Positions 1 through 18,960 of a DNA stretch of 64,000 nt are shown one piece after another; positions within the stretch are counted from its first letter, which is position 1; each line of letters starts with the position of its first letter. The stretch is from Pelobates cultripes (taxonomy: Eukaryota > Chordata > Amphibia > Anura > Pelobatidae), in assembly GCA_933207985.1 (NCBI GenBank), contig OW240912.1, positions 228,788,861-228,852,860 on the forward strand, read 5' to 3'. The notes beneath the pieces were generated by a model. The model saw only the letters and a program-made list of their open reading frames with translations, did not search any database and was not told the origin of the DNA. The position numbers were made by a program, and so were the translations under genes.

Positions 1-258
1 CATGGCGTGCGTTTTGCCAAATAATGGCTCCAGGTTTTCTTTGGAAGAGATATAGATAGATACACACACAAAATATATATATATAAAAAAAAATTTAAAA
101 CTTTTTTTTTAAAGAGGCAGTTCAAAGATGTACAAGAACACAGACATGAGACCACCACATATTCTTGCAATATAACTTCTTAAGAAGTGCTGCAAAATGA
201 AATTACATTGATTCAACCCTGCCAACAAATGATCACAGTTCATTAACAGTCTACCTAC

Positions 259-8448
<8,190 letters not shown>

Positions 8449-8710
8449 GGCGGCGGCGGATCGCTCACAAGACGGTGGTTTCCAGCTCACAATGAATCAG
8501 CTCGTGGTTCCCTAGCACGCCGCGCCGTGCAAGAAAGGAGGGCCGGCTTTCCAGAACAATCTAACGTGCTCGATGGGGAACGCCCCCCGGAATCTGATTG
8601 GCTGTGCGCTCAACTCTCGCAGCTTGCCTGACTAGATCGCCTCTAACCGTCACTTTCTTGCGAGAGGTGAGCGCGAGCCTGCTCCAACTGCCAGAAAGGA
8701 GCGGCCCTCA
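8449..8710 (-). promoter_or_regulatory. CCT6A CpG-rich promoter region
   Basis: This GC- and CpG-rich block upstream of the CCT6A ATG contrasts with the AT-rich surroundings. An inverted CCAAT box (ATTGG at 8597-8601) lies about 150 bases upstream of the start codon. There is no TATA box. A GAG/GTGAGC donor-like site on the plus strand at 8660-8670 could belong to a divergent non-coding first exon, but no gene follows it that I can see. Confidence 0.55.
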
Positions 8711-9080
8711 GGCGGCGGGAGGGGCTGCGCAGTGTCTGCATTATTAGTGTAGGAAATGACAGCGATCAGTATTCTTTACTACAGGCTGTGAACATTTATC
8801 AACCATTTAGAAATGTACCATTCATTAGTGACTGAAGATATTCCCAAACTCCATGCATTTGTGACTGAGGCCTTTTGCTGTGTGTAAATTACTACTTTTT
8901 TTTATTAGGGGCAGCTAGAAATTAAAAAAAAATTGAGTTCTGCCTCATTGAGTTCTGCCCGTATTGTTCTTTTAAAAAAATAATATATTATTATTTTTGA
9001 AGGAACACTGCTTTTAATGTAGTTGTCCTGGTGTCTATAGCTTGTCCCTGAATGCTTTTCAATATAAACATTGCCAGAGG
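8711..9080. other. Intergenic, nothing recognised
   Basis: This AT-rich sequence just beyond the CCT6A promoter has no ORF, tandem repeat or transposon terminus that I can recognise. Confidence 0.5.
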
Positions 9081-9084
9081 GTTG

Positions 9085-9515
9085 TTGAGATAGAGATTAG
9101 AGTTGAGCGAACCCGAACTGTAAAGTTTGGGTTCATACCGAATATTACGATTTTTGGACCCCGGACCTGAACACAGACATTTCAGTGAATGTTCGAGTTC
9201 GTGTGTTCGGCGATTTAATGGCGCATTTTGAAAAGTTGCAGGGCAGCCAATCAACAAGCATTTGACTTGTGTGCCCTTAGAAGCCATACTGCTGTGAGCT
9301 CAGTGGGCAACATCTAGGCATTTTTAAATACTGCTGTGACAACGCAGTTTTAAAAAATAAAATTTTTTGTGTGCTAAATAGTACATTTGGGGTGTGCACT
9401 TCATATCTGAGAGTCAAATAGAACCGTCAAATACTGTGGTTACATCGCAGTTTTAAAAAATAAAAAATGTTTTTGGTGCTAAATAGTACATTTGGGGTGT
9501 GCACTTCATATCTGG
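9085..9515. repeat. Interspersed repeat with a 103-bp tandem duplication
   Basis: The block starts with GAGTTGAGCGAACCCGAAC, a frequent frog repeat phrase. It contains two tandem copies of a unit of about 103 bases, marked by CGCAGTTTTAAAAAATAAAA at about 9343 and 9446, each followed by GCTAAATAGTACATTTGGGG. It has no coding potential and may be part of the hAT remnant further right. Confidence 0.6.
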
Positions 9516-10619
9516 TGTATGTGTGCAACACTGGCTAGTTACCGCTTCTCAAGAAAGTCTAAAGATAAATAAATGTTACCTATGGTGCAGATAGTATAGA
9601 AGGCAAGACTGAGACAAATCATTTGGGTTACGTTTGCCTGTTGACATGTTAATTATCTTAGACCATTAAAATTCAATAATCAATTAAAAACACACTGTCA
9701 TACAAAAATATGTATTATGGACAAGTTAAAAACAAGACTACAAGTCATGTTATAACAAAATTAAACAAGTTTTGAAATATGTGTGGGCCAACCAGTGGCT
9801 GTAAAAACAAAGTTTTAATGGTTACATTCATCACTACACACTCTAGTGAACAGGACCTTCATGTAGTGTGATTTTTTTTTTTTTTTAAATCATACTGCAT
9901 CCTTTCATTTGCTTTTCAGATGTCATATTGTTAATTACCAATTTTTGTTTAGCCTGATTTCTTTTTCAAAAAAAAGTGAAAAATAAGTGTTATTGTGATC
10001 GCTTCATATACAGAAGCATTAATATACATTTCTATATTGTGTAAAGACACAACTACAAAGTTAAAAACCAAACACCAAAACAATGTGCCAGACAATCTAC
10101 CTGTGCATAGCTAGTGTGATACAATAAGTCTACATCTTAAAAATGCAATAACCCACAGAAGATGGGCGAGAATTTTTTTTTTTGCAAATGGAACTTTGAT
10201 TCGAATTTACTACATCAGTCACTTGTAATATTGTTTCACACCTACAACACTTGTTAAACAGATCTAAGTGATAGAAAACAGATTGATATTTTGTACACTA
10301 GAAACTACCAGATAACAAGCTGCTATATTTAAACCAGTTATCAATAGCTAAGAGGTACTTAAACAATATTGTAATTCTGGGGCAATACCCTCACAAGTCA
10401 AACTGAGAGGTCAGTTTATAGGGCAAACTTGCCTGGATACAATTCTAAAACAATTTCCATATGTCCTTTGCAGACTTTACAATTTAAATTTTTCAATGAT
10501 TTTAAACGTGAATAAAAAAATATTTTAAAAAGTGTATAAATATCAAAAAACAAGCTTAAAAAATGAAAAACCCAACTCTGAAGCATGTTTGTCATTCTGG
10601 ATGTTCAGTTGGCCTGCAA
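9516..10619 (-). other. AT-rich segment, possible 3' terminal exon of an unidentified minus-strand transcript
   Basis: No known transposon is recognisable here. At 10619 the minus strand reads CTCATTATTCTTTTGCAG, a good polypyrimidine acceptor, followed by a short open stretch and about 800 bases of UTR-like AT-rich sequence. An ATTAAA is present near 9815. In one phase the exon would encode only PTEHPE and a stop. No partner exon was found, so this may be non-coding RNA or chance. Confidence 0.25.
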
Positions 10620-10689
10620 AAGAATAATGAGTTATTAAAGTATACCACACAAGTTTTACATAGGTTGCAATTTAGATTACTTGCACTTT

Positions 10690-11480
10690 GAATCTTTAAC
10701 ACTCCACGCAGCATTACCACTCCAGCTTGACAACTTTCCATGGGAGGAAGTTACCAGCAGGTCCCCAGGTGCCTGAGGCTCCTGTTCAGGATCTGCCAGC
10801 ACAGGAAGGTGCTACCTACACCCAGTGGAACCCAGGTAAATTGTCAAATCGCAAGCTGACTACTTACACTGGGAGGGCTCCAGGACACACCTGGGACCAT
10901 AATCTTTATCACTAATCAACATACTGTACCAATTATAGTGTTTGCCATTTCAGTAAGTTATTCTTAGTGAACTTTACATGCTGGAAAAAACACAGGTGCC
11001 AACTGCTGTGGCTTTCTGCAGTGTGCAGACCGGCAAGGAGGGCAGGGTTGAGGAGTGGGTGGAAGATAATGTGGAGGATGATGAGGTCCTAGACCCCACA
11101 TGGAATGAAGGTCATGCGAGTGACGTGTGCAGTTTGGAGGAAGAAGCGGTGGTCGCACAGAACAACCAGCACAGTATAAGAGGGAGCAGGGTGCAAAAGC
11201 GGAGCGGCCGTCCCCTAGACAGTACGCCTGCTACTGCCCACCGCACCCAGGGACCGAGCACACCAAAGCCTGGCATGGCAGTTCTTCACACAATGTGCTG
11301 ACGACAAGACACAAGTGGTTTGCACGCTGTGCAATCAGAGCCTGAAGCAAGGCATAAACATTCTAAACCTGAGCACAACCTGCATGACCAGGCATCTACA
11401 TGCAAAGCACGAGCTGCAGTGGAGTAAGCACCTCAAAAACCAAGAAAGACTGAAAAAATAGTAAATAAAAGTAAATGGTG
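10690..11480 (+). pseudogene. hAT-type transposase remnant with BED zinc finger
   Basis: The frame at 11273-11461 encodes a BED-finger pattern: AWQFFTQCADDK, then VCTLCNQSLKQG (CxxC) and MTRHLHAKH (the paired histidines), ending at TAG 11459-11461. BED fingers of this form open hAT transposases and ZBED proteins. The acidic stretch upstream (about 11040-11160) is in another frame, so the copy is frameshifted. No catalytic domain follows. This is a relic, not a host ZBED gene. Confidence 0.6.
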
Positions 11481-12510
11481 CTATCTATAGATTAGCAGAT
11501 AGACTATGACATAGAATAGGTGCCCTCGAAGGCACAGATTAGCTGTTTAGAACTTTGCAAGATGATCTTTCATTCAGTGATTTGATTTTGTTCTTCTGCT
11601 GGTACTTATGACAATTAGGTTGCGCGTTTTCCAACTCAAGTCAGAACCTCTGTAATCCTAGTAATCCTAGTATTTTCCTTCAAGGATCACTGTTACAATT
11701 GTATTTCACTACTTTAAAAATACATTGTGTTACACAGGCTCAACTTGATACAAAATGTCTCCTGAGATTGCAGGTTTTACTGGCATCTATTTGGAAACAC
11801 TATATGAATCATGCTCAGGCTATATATTCCCAGCACTATACCATATAATGAATTGTCTACTAATCTATTTTTATAGGTTGCTAAAGATTCCTAGCTTCCT
11901 ATTATATACTTTATGTTTTATTTTTTCATAAAGTCTTTGATAATTTGGTATAGTGTTCTGTTTACACATACTTTTATTTATAATTTTTTCAGTCTATTCC
12001 TTTTTCAATTAACAGCAACATTTTAACTAATCAAAAATTAAAAGTTATGTTTTAAATCAATTTACACTATAAGGCAATTGCCTCTCTCAGATATCTGCTA
12101 CTTAGGGTTATCCCATTTTCTAAAGACCTCTTAAGTACCAATTCTCCCCTTTCGAATATTCTTGAGGAATGAATTTTAGGGAAGGTGTCAACAAGGCAAG
12201 TATTTACCAATATTTGGCACAAAACATAGCGAATCACATCACCGAAAAAGGGAGCTGCTACCCTACCAGTGTACCAAAATTCAAGCACACAGGTGTAAAT
12301 CATATAATATATGCCATATGAGATAACCTGGAGTGTCTACTTTCACAAATGGTATGCCTTTGTGGGGTTATTTAAACAGTCAAACAGCTATAATGCCCCA
12401 AATTGAAACATAGGCCCATCAAATCCATCTCTCAAAATTCTAATGTAAAAACTGAAATGGCCATGTTTTTCTGTAAGGCAAAGTAGCTTCATGAAATAGT
12501 GCCAAACATA
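11481..12510. other. Intergenic, degenerate repeats only
   Basis: Bases 11481-12060 hold nothing recognised. Bases 12060-12500 resemble a degenerate frog interspersed repeat: a short minus-strand open frame with no conserved domain, and wording similar to the 1240-1740 family. No gene is supported. Confidence 0.4.
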
Positions 12511-12549
12511 GGCGTGCGCAGCCTATTGCATTAGGGTGTGCACCCTAAA

Positions 12550-13210
12550 GCACAAACACACGTCGCGTGTATATGTATGTGTGTGTATGTATATATATAT
12601 ATATATATATATATACATACACACACATACACACATATATATATATATATATACACACACACATACATACACTGCTGTGTGTGTGTGTGTGTGCTGCATG
12701 AGGGTGGTTTGAGGGTGTTGTGTGTGTAAGGATGCTGTGTGTGAGGGTGCTGTTAGTGTGATGTGTGTGAGAGGGTGCTGTTTGTGTGTGTGTGAGGGTG
12801 TTTGTGTTTGTTAGGGTCCTGTTAGTGTGCTGTGTGTGTGAGGGTGCTGTTTCTGTGCTGTGTGTGAAAGGGTGCTGTATGTGTGTGGGTGCTCTATGTG
12901 CGAGGGTGCTGTATGTGTGTGGGTGCTGTATGTGTGTGAGGGTGCTGTGTGTGTGGCGAGACTGGATGGGTCAGGGAAATACTGATATGGCATGGATTTA
13001 GTCCGCAAGAGTTGGGCACCCCTTGTCTTTTTAACCTATTTTGTTACATTACAGCCTTAATGGGTGCTGTATGTGTGTGTGTGGGTGTGTGTGGTGTATG
13101 TGTGTGTGGGTGTTGTAAGTGTGTGTGCTGTGTGTGTGGGTGCTGTATGTGTGTGCTGTCTGTGGGTGCTGTATGTGTGTGTGTGCTGTATGTAGTGTGC
13201 TGTATGTAGA
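12550..13210. repeat. TA/CA microsatellite grading into a GT minisatellite
   Basis: (TA)n and (CA)n tracts at 12572-12668 are followed by GT-rich repeats built on GTGTGAGGGTGCTGT. A 108-base foreign block (12953-13060) interrupts the array. Cys/Val-rich and His/Thr-rich reading frames here are artefacts of the repeat. Confidence 0.9.
12953..13060. repeat. Duplicated L1/Tc1 junction, copy 1
   Basis: These 108 bases match 14571-14678 with only a handful of changes. The shared block spans the L1-to-Tc1 boundary, so it was copied after the two elements became adjacent. Here it sits alone inside the GT minisatellite. Confidence 0.85.
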
Positions 13211-14640
13211 TCCGCTGGGTCTCGGGTTCAGACTGGGTGGTGTTCCCGGGGTCCCATGCCACCATATCAGGACTGGAGGCGTTGGGTTAGGCAGTCCCAG
13301 GGTGGTTAGGAGGGGAGGTGCTTCCTCCACTGAGGTTAGGACATGAGTAGTGCCGTCTTGGGTTAACTCTAGAGTCCCGTTAGTGCCCCGCCTGTAGGCT
13401 ATGCCCGCTGCTGTGTGGTGAGCGGTCCATAAGATTTGCACCACATGAGGGTGGCTTTTGATAGGTCTTGGAAGAACGTTAGTGAGGAGTTCTCGAATAT
13501 CAATGGTGTCTTGCCTTTAAGCCCGCCATTATGTGTAGCTTGTCTTGCACTGTGACACATCTGAGGATGACATCTCTGGCTATTGGGGTCTTCAGGTGGG
13601 GAGAGCTAGGCAGGTTGTACACCCCATCCAGGATAATTTTCTTTACCACTGTGTGTGGAAGCACTGTAGTTAGTAGGCGTCTGATGTAATGTGGCAGCTC
13701 TTCAGCCGAAACCGCCATGGGGATGCCCCAGATTTTTATGTGTGAGCGGCATTGTCGGTCTTCCATGGCTGACATTTTGATTGACAGGTATGTTTGTTGT
13801 TGCTGGATTTGTTTGATGGATTCTTCCATTGTGTTTATGTGAGCATGGACTGTCACTAGCCTCCGTGGCTCTCACCTTTTCTGTGACCGTGCATATTTCG
13901 GTCTTGAGGAGGGCTGAGTCAGCTGCCAGGAGTTTGTGGATGTCTGCTAAGAGGATTTTTAGGTCGCGTTTGGTAGTTGATGCAGAGTCATCTGAGGACT
14001 CCAGTGGTGGCGTCTGCGGTGCTTGTGAGTGCCCAGGTGAGTCAGGTCTGTGCTGTGTTCGGGTGTGTGCCCTTTCAGGCTGTATTGCCAAGGGGTGCCC
14101 CAGTGAGTCAGAGCCTTCCTGTGCCAGGATGTGTGGCCTGTCCGGCTGTGGTGTTTGGTGTTGCCCAGAAAGATCAGGCCCTTGCTGTACTGTATTGGTT
14201 GCCTGAGGGAGCCAAGATGATTCTGGTCTCTGTTGGGACATGGTGGGTGCCTGGACTGACTCCGGTGTTGTTACCATGGGTGTAGGCTTGGACTGGGCGG
14301 GTCTTTGCAGCAAAGTCCCGATATCCCAGCTGTACCTTGGGGTTTTTGAGAGCAGCTTCCCATAGCCGGCATATGAATAAAGGTGTCGGGTAGGTCCGGA
14401 GAGTAAGAGGTGTTGATGTGCTCTGCTGGGTGTCCGCTTAGTATTTCCTCAAGGCCCAGGATTGATGTCGTGTTGTAGGCCCTGGTCTTGCGTCTCAGTT
14501 TCTGCAGCCTTTGTGGTTGAAAGAAAGGCATTGGAAGATGCGGTTTCTTGTGCTGATGCCGACTGTGTATGTGGCGAGGCTGGATGGGTCAGGGAAATAC
14601 TGATATGGCATGGATTCAGTCCGCAAGAGTTGGGCACCCC
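13208..14640 (-). pseudogene. L1/Tx1-like LINE, ORF1 region (broken)
   Basis: Minus-strand frames encode an L1 ORF1 protein in pieces. An N-terminal low-complexity region rich in Gln, Pro and Ser is followed by a coiled-coil segment (DLKILLADIHKLLAADSALL), an RRM part with the family motif (HIKIWGIPMAVSAEELPHYI), and a C-terminal part ending in AYRRGTNGTLELT and LLTTLGLP. Frameshifts split it at about 13500 and 13700-13860. ORF1 protein is the RNA-binding chaperone of the retrotransposon. No ORF2 follows; the left end runs into the GT minisatellite and the right end abuts Tc1 sequence. Confidence 0.75.
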
Positions 14641-14678
14641 TTGACTTTTTTACCTATTTTGTTACATTACAGCCTTAA
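14571..14678. repeat. Duplicated L1/Tc1 junction, copy 2 (the likely source)
   Basis: This copy is embedded in its natural context: L1 sequence to the left and the Tc1-like element to the right. It is therefore the probable parent of the copy at 12953-13060. Confidence 0.8.
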
Positions 14679-16085
14679 GATCAATGTTTTATTAATCTGA
14701 ATTTTATGGGATGGATCAGAACACAATAGTCTAAGTTGGTAAAGTGAAATGAGAAAACTATATACATAAAACTATTTTTTAGAAATAGAAAACAGAAAAT
14801 TAACACGTGCGTATGTATTCACCCCCTTTGTTATAAAGCCCATAAAAAGCTCTGGTGCAACCAATTACCTTCAGAAGTCACATAATTAGTGAAATGATGT
14901 CCACCTGTGTGCAATCTAAGTGTCACATAATCTGTCATTACATATACACACTTGTTTTGAAAGGCCCCAGAGGCTGCAACACCTAAGCAAGAGGCACCAC
15001 TAACCAAACACTGCCATGAAGACCAAGGAACTCTCCAAACAAGTAAGGTACAATGTTGTTGAGAAGTACAGGGTTAGGGTTAGTTTATAAAAAAATATCC
15101 AAATCTTTGATGATCCCCAGGGGCACCTTCAAATCTATCATAACCAAATGTAAAGAACATGGCACAACAGCAAACCTGCCAAGAGATGGCTGCCCACCAA
15201 AACTCACGGACCGTGCAAGGAGGGCATTAATCAGAGAGGCAGCACAGAGACCTAAGGTAACCCTGGAAGAGCTGCAGAGTTCCACAGCAGAGACTGGAGT
15301 ATCTGTACATAGGACGACAATAAGCCGTACGCTCCATAGAGTTGGGCTTTATGGCAGAGTGGCCAGAAGAAAGCCATTACTTTCAGCAAAAAAACAAAAT
15401 GGCACGTTTTGAGTTTGCGAAAAGGCATGTTGGAGACTCCCAAAATGTATGGAGGAAGGTGCTCTGGTCTGATGAGACTAAAATTGAACTTTTCAGCCAT
15501 CAAAGAAAACGCTATGTCTGGCGCAAACCCAACACATCACATCACCCAAAGATCACCAGCTGTGAGGATGTTTTTCATCAGCCGGGACTGGGAAACTGGT
15601 CAGAGTTGAGGGAAAAATGGATGGCGCTAAATACAGCGATATTTTTGAGCAAAACCTGTACCACTCTGTGCGTGATTTGAGGCTAGGACGGAGGTTTACC
15701 TTCCAGCAGGACAATGACCCCTAACACACTGCTAAAGCAACACTTGAGTGGTTTAAGGGGAAACATGTAAATGTGTTGGAATGGCCTAGTCAAAGCCCAG
15801 ACCTCAATTCAATAGAAAATCTATGGTCAGACTTAAAGATTGCTGTTCACAAGCACAAACCATCCAGCTTGAAGGAGCTAGAGCAGTTTTGCAAGGAGGA
15901 ATGGGCAAAAATCCCAGTGGTAAGATGTGGCAAGCTCATAGAGACTTATCCAAAGCGGTGATTGCCGCAAAAGGTGGCTCTACAACGTATTGACTTTAGG
16001 GGGGTGAATAAATTGACTTTTTCTGTTATTATTGTCCTATTTGTTGTTTGCTTCACAATAAAATAAATAAATAAAAAATAAATAG
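14642..16085 (+). mobile_element. Tc1-like DNA transposon, truncated and inactive
   Basis: Non-coding 5' sequence with the typical phrase GTATTCACCCCCTTTG (about 14813) leads into a transposase relic. The right part has GGGGGGTGAATAAATTGACT and ends in an A/T-rich tail. No complete terminal inverted repeats are visible, so both ends appear truncated. The left part abuts L1 sequence. Confidence 0.75.
15016..15961 (+). pseudogene. Tc1-like transposase relic
   Basis: The ATG at 15016 begins MKTKELSKQVRYNVVEKYR, after which the frame is lost near a short GGGTTAGGGTTAG insertion. The next frame gives the helix-turn-helix region (GTFKSIITKCKEHGTTANLP). A further frameshift near 15410 leads to WSDETKIELF with the first catalytic Asp. 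FQQDNDP with the second Asp is followed at once by a stop (TAA at 15722-15724), and [10 protein letters not shown] carries the catalytic Glu. The DDE triad is recognisable but the gene is dead. Confidence 0.85.
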
Positions 16086-16985
16086 TGACCCTAGTGATAC
16101 CGCTGGATGTTAAAGAAAGAAATCACGTGTCATTTCAACTATACAGTGCTGGAAACTACAAGGGTTTAATTTATTCAGCCATTATACAGCCAACACCACA
16201 GACAGGCCACAATTTAGAGTTCATTGCCTTGTTAGACACCAGGCAACCTCCTGCCCTGTCGGAACCCAGTCGGGACCATTGGTCATCTTGCATGCGTGTG
16301 AGTCCTGCGCCATATTGTTGCGGTAGCACCGACCTTCAAGTCCGGGCCTGAACGGGAGTCACAGCCCTGTATCCATGGGTCCCCCTGTTACGAGCGGTAG
16401 GATCGTGGGCCCGCAGGAGCTTCAATGCCCGGAGACCCCTCCGGGTATATGGATGGACGGTTGGATGTAATTCCAAAAGGACCCCCAGCCCAGAAGAAAG
16501 GGCAGACCCTGCTATGATAGGGGTCCGAGACTTGGTAGGAGGGGGGGACCAGAAGGCCTGCCACAGCTGAGCTGGGTCCCATGCGCTACAGCATTATTCT
16601 CACGTCCCAGTGGTGCCACGGTGAGTCAGCTCTCTGCTTCCTTGTAGCAGGGTCTTGCAGTCGCCATGCCAGAAGTCTGCAAATATTGCATCAAAACCGA
16701 AAGTGACATCACACAATTAATGAAACCCGGGAAATTCAACTCAGACAGCTGCATCAAAGCACAGACGCCCAATGAAGCACCAATGAAGAGGAACAACCTT
16801 CAGTATAAAAGAAAGGACTCAGGGGGGAGGGTTTTATTGTTCATTTGTATTTGCTTTATGGCTGTTACCGGTCTATATACCAGGAGGTCCCTAAGAAAGT
16901 CCATTTGGACGAAACGCGTAGGACCTGTTACAATAATAGCTTATTTTATATACTTATATTTTTTATCTTTTTAAATAAAGAAGAA
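16086..16985 (+). repeat. Repeat with decayed hammerhead-like 3' end (possibly Penelope-like)
   Basis: This is non-coding repeat sequence of unknown family, GC-rich at about 16260-16660. Near its right end is the hammerhead-like fold at 16885-16926, followed by an A/T-rich tail with AATAAA (about 16973). Penelope-like retroelements are known to carry hammerhead motifs, which suggests but does not prove the assignment. No reverse transcriptase frame is present. Confidence 0.4.
16885..16926 (+). ncRNA. Decayed hammerhead ribozyme-like motif
   Basis: Helix I pairs AGGTCC (16885-16890) with GGACCT (16921-16926). Helix II is GTCC-ATTT-GGAC (16899-16910). GAAAC follows at 16911, and ACG/CGT can form a minimal helix III just before an A at the expected cleavage position. 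This is type I hammerhead topology. The conserved CUGANGA core reads CTAAGAAA, so core bases are changed and self-cleavage is unlikely. Confidence 0.5.
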
Positions 16986-16999
16986 ATTATTTTTCACTC

Positions 17000-17413
17000 C
17001 ACTTCCTGAGTCATACTTCACCTTCCTTGGAGCAGGAGCAGTGTTCACGCGCCCCAGTGATATCAGGGGAGGCACCCTTGGGTGCAAACTATTCATAAAT
17101 CTTGTGAGTTCTATTCTACTTAGCGCACTCATATTTTATCATACAGTGTTACACTCTTGTTTTATTTTATTCTTTGTAGATCTACAGCTGTATCCTCATT
17201 GTGCATATATCTAAATATTGAATCTAGCCTGCTGGAGAACTCAGATTGCCCCCCAGTGGGAGTATAAAAATTCTCTGAGTGCTTTCATGGCCTTGGTGTG
17301 GTGGCCATCTTAGGTGCACTTCGTGATTACATGACTTTCTTCTTCAGTTGAGAGATGAGTATCGTCAGCAGGGACCGGAGTAACCCCCCCTGGTCCAGAG
17401 GGGGTGGTAACGG
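17000..17413. repeat. Repeat mosaic, L1 5'-region-like fragment at its right end
   Basis: Bases 17295-17413 (GGCCATCTTAGGTGCAC ... CTGGTCCAGAGGGGGTGGTA) resemble the block at 24116-24440, which looks like the 5' region of an L1 element. The part further left has no recognisable feature. Confidence 0.35.
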
Positions 17414-18127
17414 CAGGGCCGTCTTTCCACATGGACATGTTGGGAGATGCCAATGTGCTGGGGCAGACAGGGGAGATACTTTGTTTTGGGCCATCTCTGC
17501 ATCTTGGCACCCTTCACACACACACTCAACCCCTCAGATACACCAAGAGCACCCCTCACACACTGACTCCCCCCCCACACACACACACACATTGCACCCC
17601 TCACTACTATCTATATGTATTCAGCAGTTTGTGTGTGTGTGTGTGTGTTCAGCAGTCTGTGTGAGTGTATTGAGCAGCATGTGTATGTACTCAGCAGTCT
17701 GCATATATTCATCAATCTGTATGTATGTATTAAGCGGTCTGCTTGTGAACTCAGCATTCTGTCTGTATTCAGCAGTCTCTGTGTATGTATTCAGAGCCAG
17801 AGGCCTGCATGTACTCAGCAGTCTGGGTGCATGTATTGAGCAATCTGTCTGCGTGTACTCAGCAGTCTGTCTGTAATCAGAGGTCTGTGTGTATGTATGC
17901 AGCTGTGTGTGTGTATTCTGCAGCCTGTGTGGGTATTCTGCGTGTGTGTATTCAGCAGTCTGTGTGATTGTATTGTATGAATGCATTGCATTTGTTAGAG
18001 GTACCAATAAATATAAGCTTAATTTTATCGCTAATTTACATTTTTTCCCTCTGTGAATGGTTTTTGTAAGCAGGGCCCCAGTGCACTGCTTTGCCAAAGG
18101 GCCCATAATGCTGTTAAGATGGCACTG
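17414..18127. mobile_element. Non-autonomous hAT-like element (old)
   Basis: The left end CAGGGCCGTCTTT matches the well-defined hAT element at 52156. The right end TTAAGATGGCACTG is a decayed version of its partner. The flanking 8-mers GGTAACGG and GGTGACAA agree at 5 of 8 positions, as expected of an old target duplication. The interior carries a minisatellite. Confidence 0.5.
17600..17985. repeat. Minisatellite of GTATTCAGCAGTCTGTGTGT units
   Basis: These are irregular tandem copies of a unit of roughly 20-30 bases with the core ATTCAGCAGTCTGT. Long open frames on both strands are repeat artefacts. Confidence 0.85.
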
Positions 18128-18948
18128 GGTGACAAAGCTGCAAAGTTTCCTCTGGTAGAAGAGTGCCCTGATGTGGGGGAGCGGCCTCCTCCCCCCCGAC
18201 AGCAGGCCATGTGGCAAGCAAGGCCTCATGGCTGGGCTATGCAGTCCACTGGTGCAACTGAACAAGTCGGGTAACCCCGTGAGCCCACTAGGGTACCAGT
18301 CAGTCCCCGGTCAGTTAGAGCGGTTATCGAGGTGGGTAAAAGCAGTGAAAGCTCTTTTTAGACCTGCTGGAGTTGAGAATAAGCACGTCTGACAATCTTG
18401 GCTGTCAGGCCCTGCCCCTACATTCTTTATTTTTATAGTGCATTGCATCACAAACAAGAGTACGTAAACATTGTTCAAAGGACATAGACAACAGTAATAG
18501 GTGTAAAGATATGAAATGTCAAGAATACTGCACTTTTTTTTGTTAAATAAGAAAAAATAATCTAAATAAAAGGCTAGTAGAGCATGTCTAGGCCTAAAGT
18601 ATAGGATGACGAATTGCAAAGACGGGGAGAACAGTGAGGTAAACAGGTTATGTGCACATGTCTATTCTGGAACTAAAACTAAGCATATGTAAGCCTAATA
18701 ATCTAGACATGTAAACTGCCATCCAATTACCAGCTTTCTAAAACAAGCTAGGCTATCATAGGTTGGGATACCACTGGTGTCATCTAGTAAAGAAAACAAG
18801 TGTAAGCTTGAACCTACGTACACGGACATACAACACTGCCCCTTTTGAAACTTGTAGCCTAAATATAGAAGGAGCTCGGGCCCAATATCCAAAAGGGTGG
18901 TAAGCCTTTGCCCACCAACAAGTGCAGCCTTCCTATTGGTAAGTTAAG
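18128..18948. other. Intergenic, nothing recognised
   Basis: There is a GC-rich patch at 18170-18300 and then AT-rich sequence. No transposon terminus, RNA gene or conserved reading frame is visible. Confidence 0.4.
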
Positions 18949-18960
18949 AGACTGACTTTC

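Noticed and set aside
12067..12303. 78-codon minus-strand frame as a possible exon
   Set aside because: No splice sites in phase and no recognisable family; lies in degenerate repeat sequence.
13829..14313. Cys-rich plus-strand frames
   Set aside because: They are shadows of the L1 ORF1 relic on the opposite strand.
15068..15085. Telomere-like GGGTTAGGGTTAG
   Set aside because: Only about two units inside a Tc1 relic; too short for an interstitial telomere and likely a local duplication.
17621..18265. 214-codon minus-strand frame
   Set aside because: Mostly a translation of the ATTCAGCAGTCTGT minisatellite.
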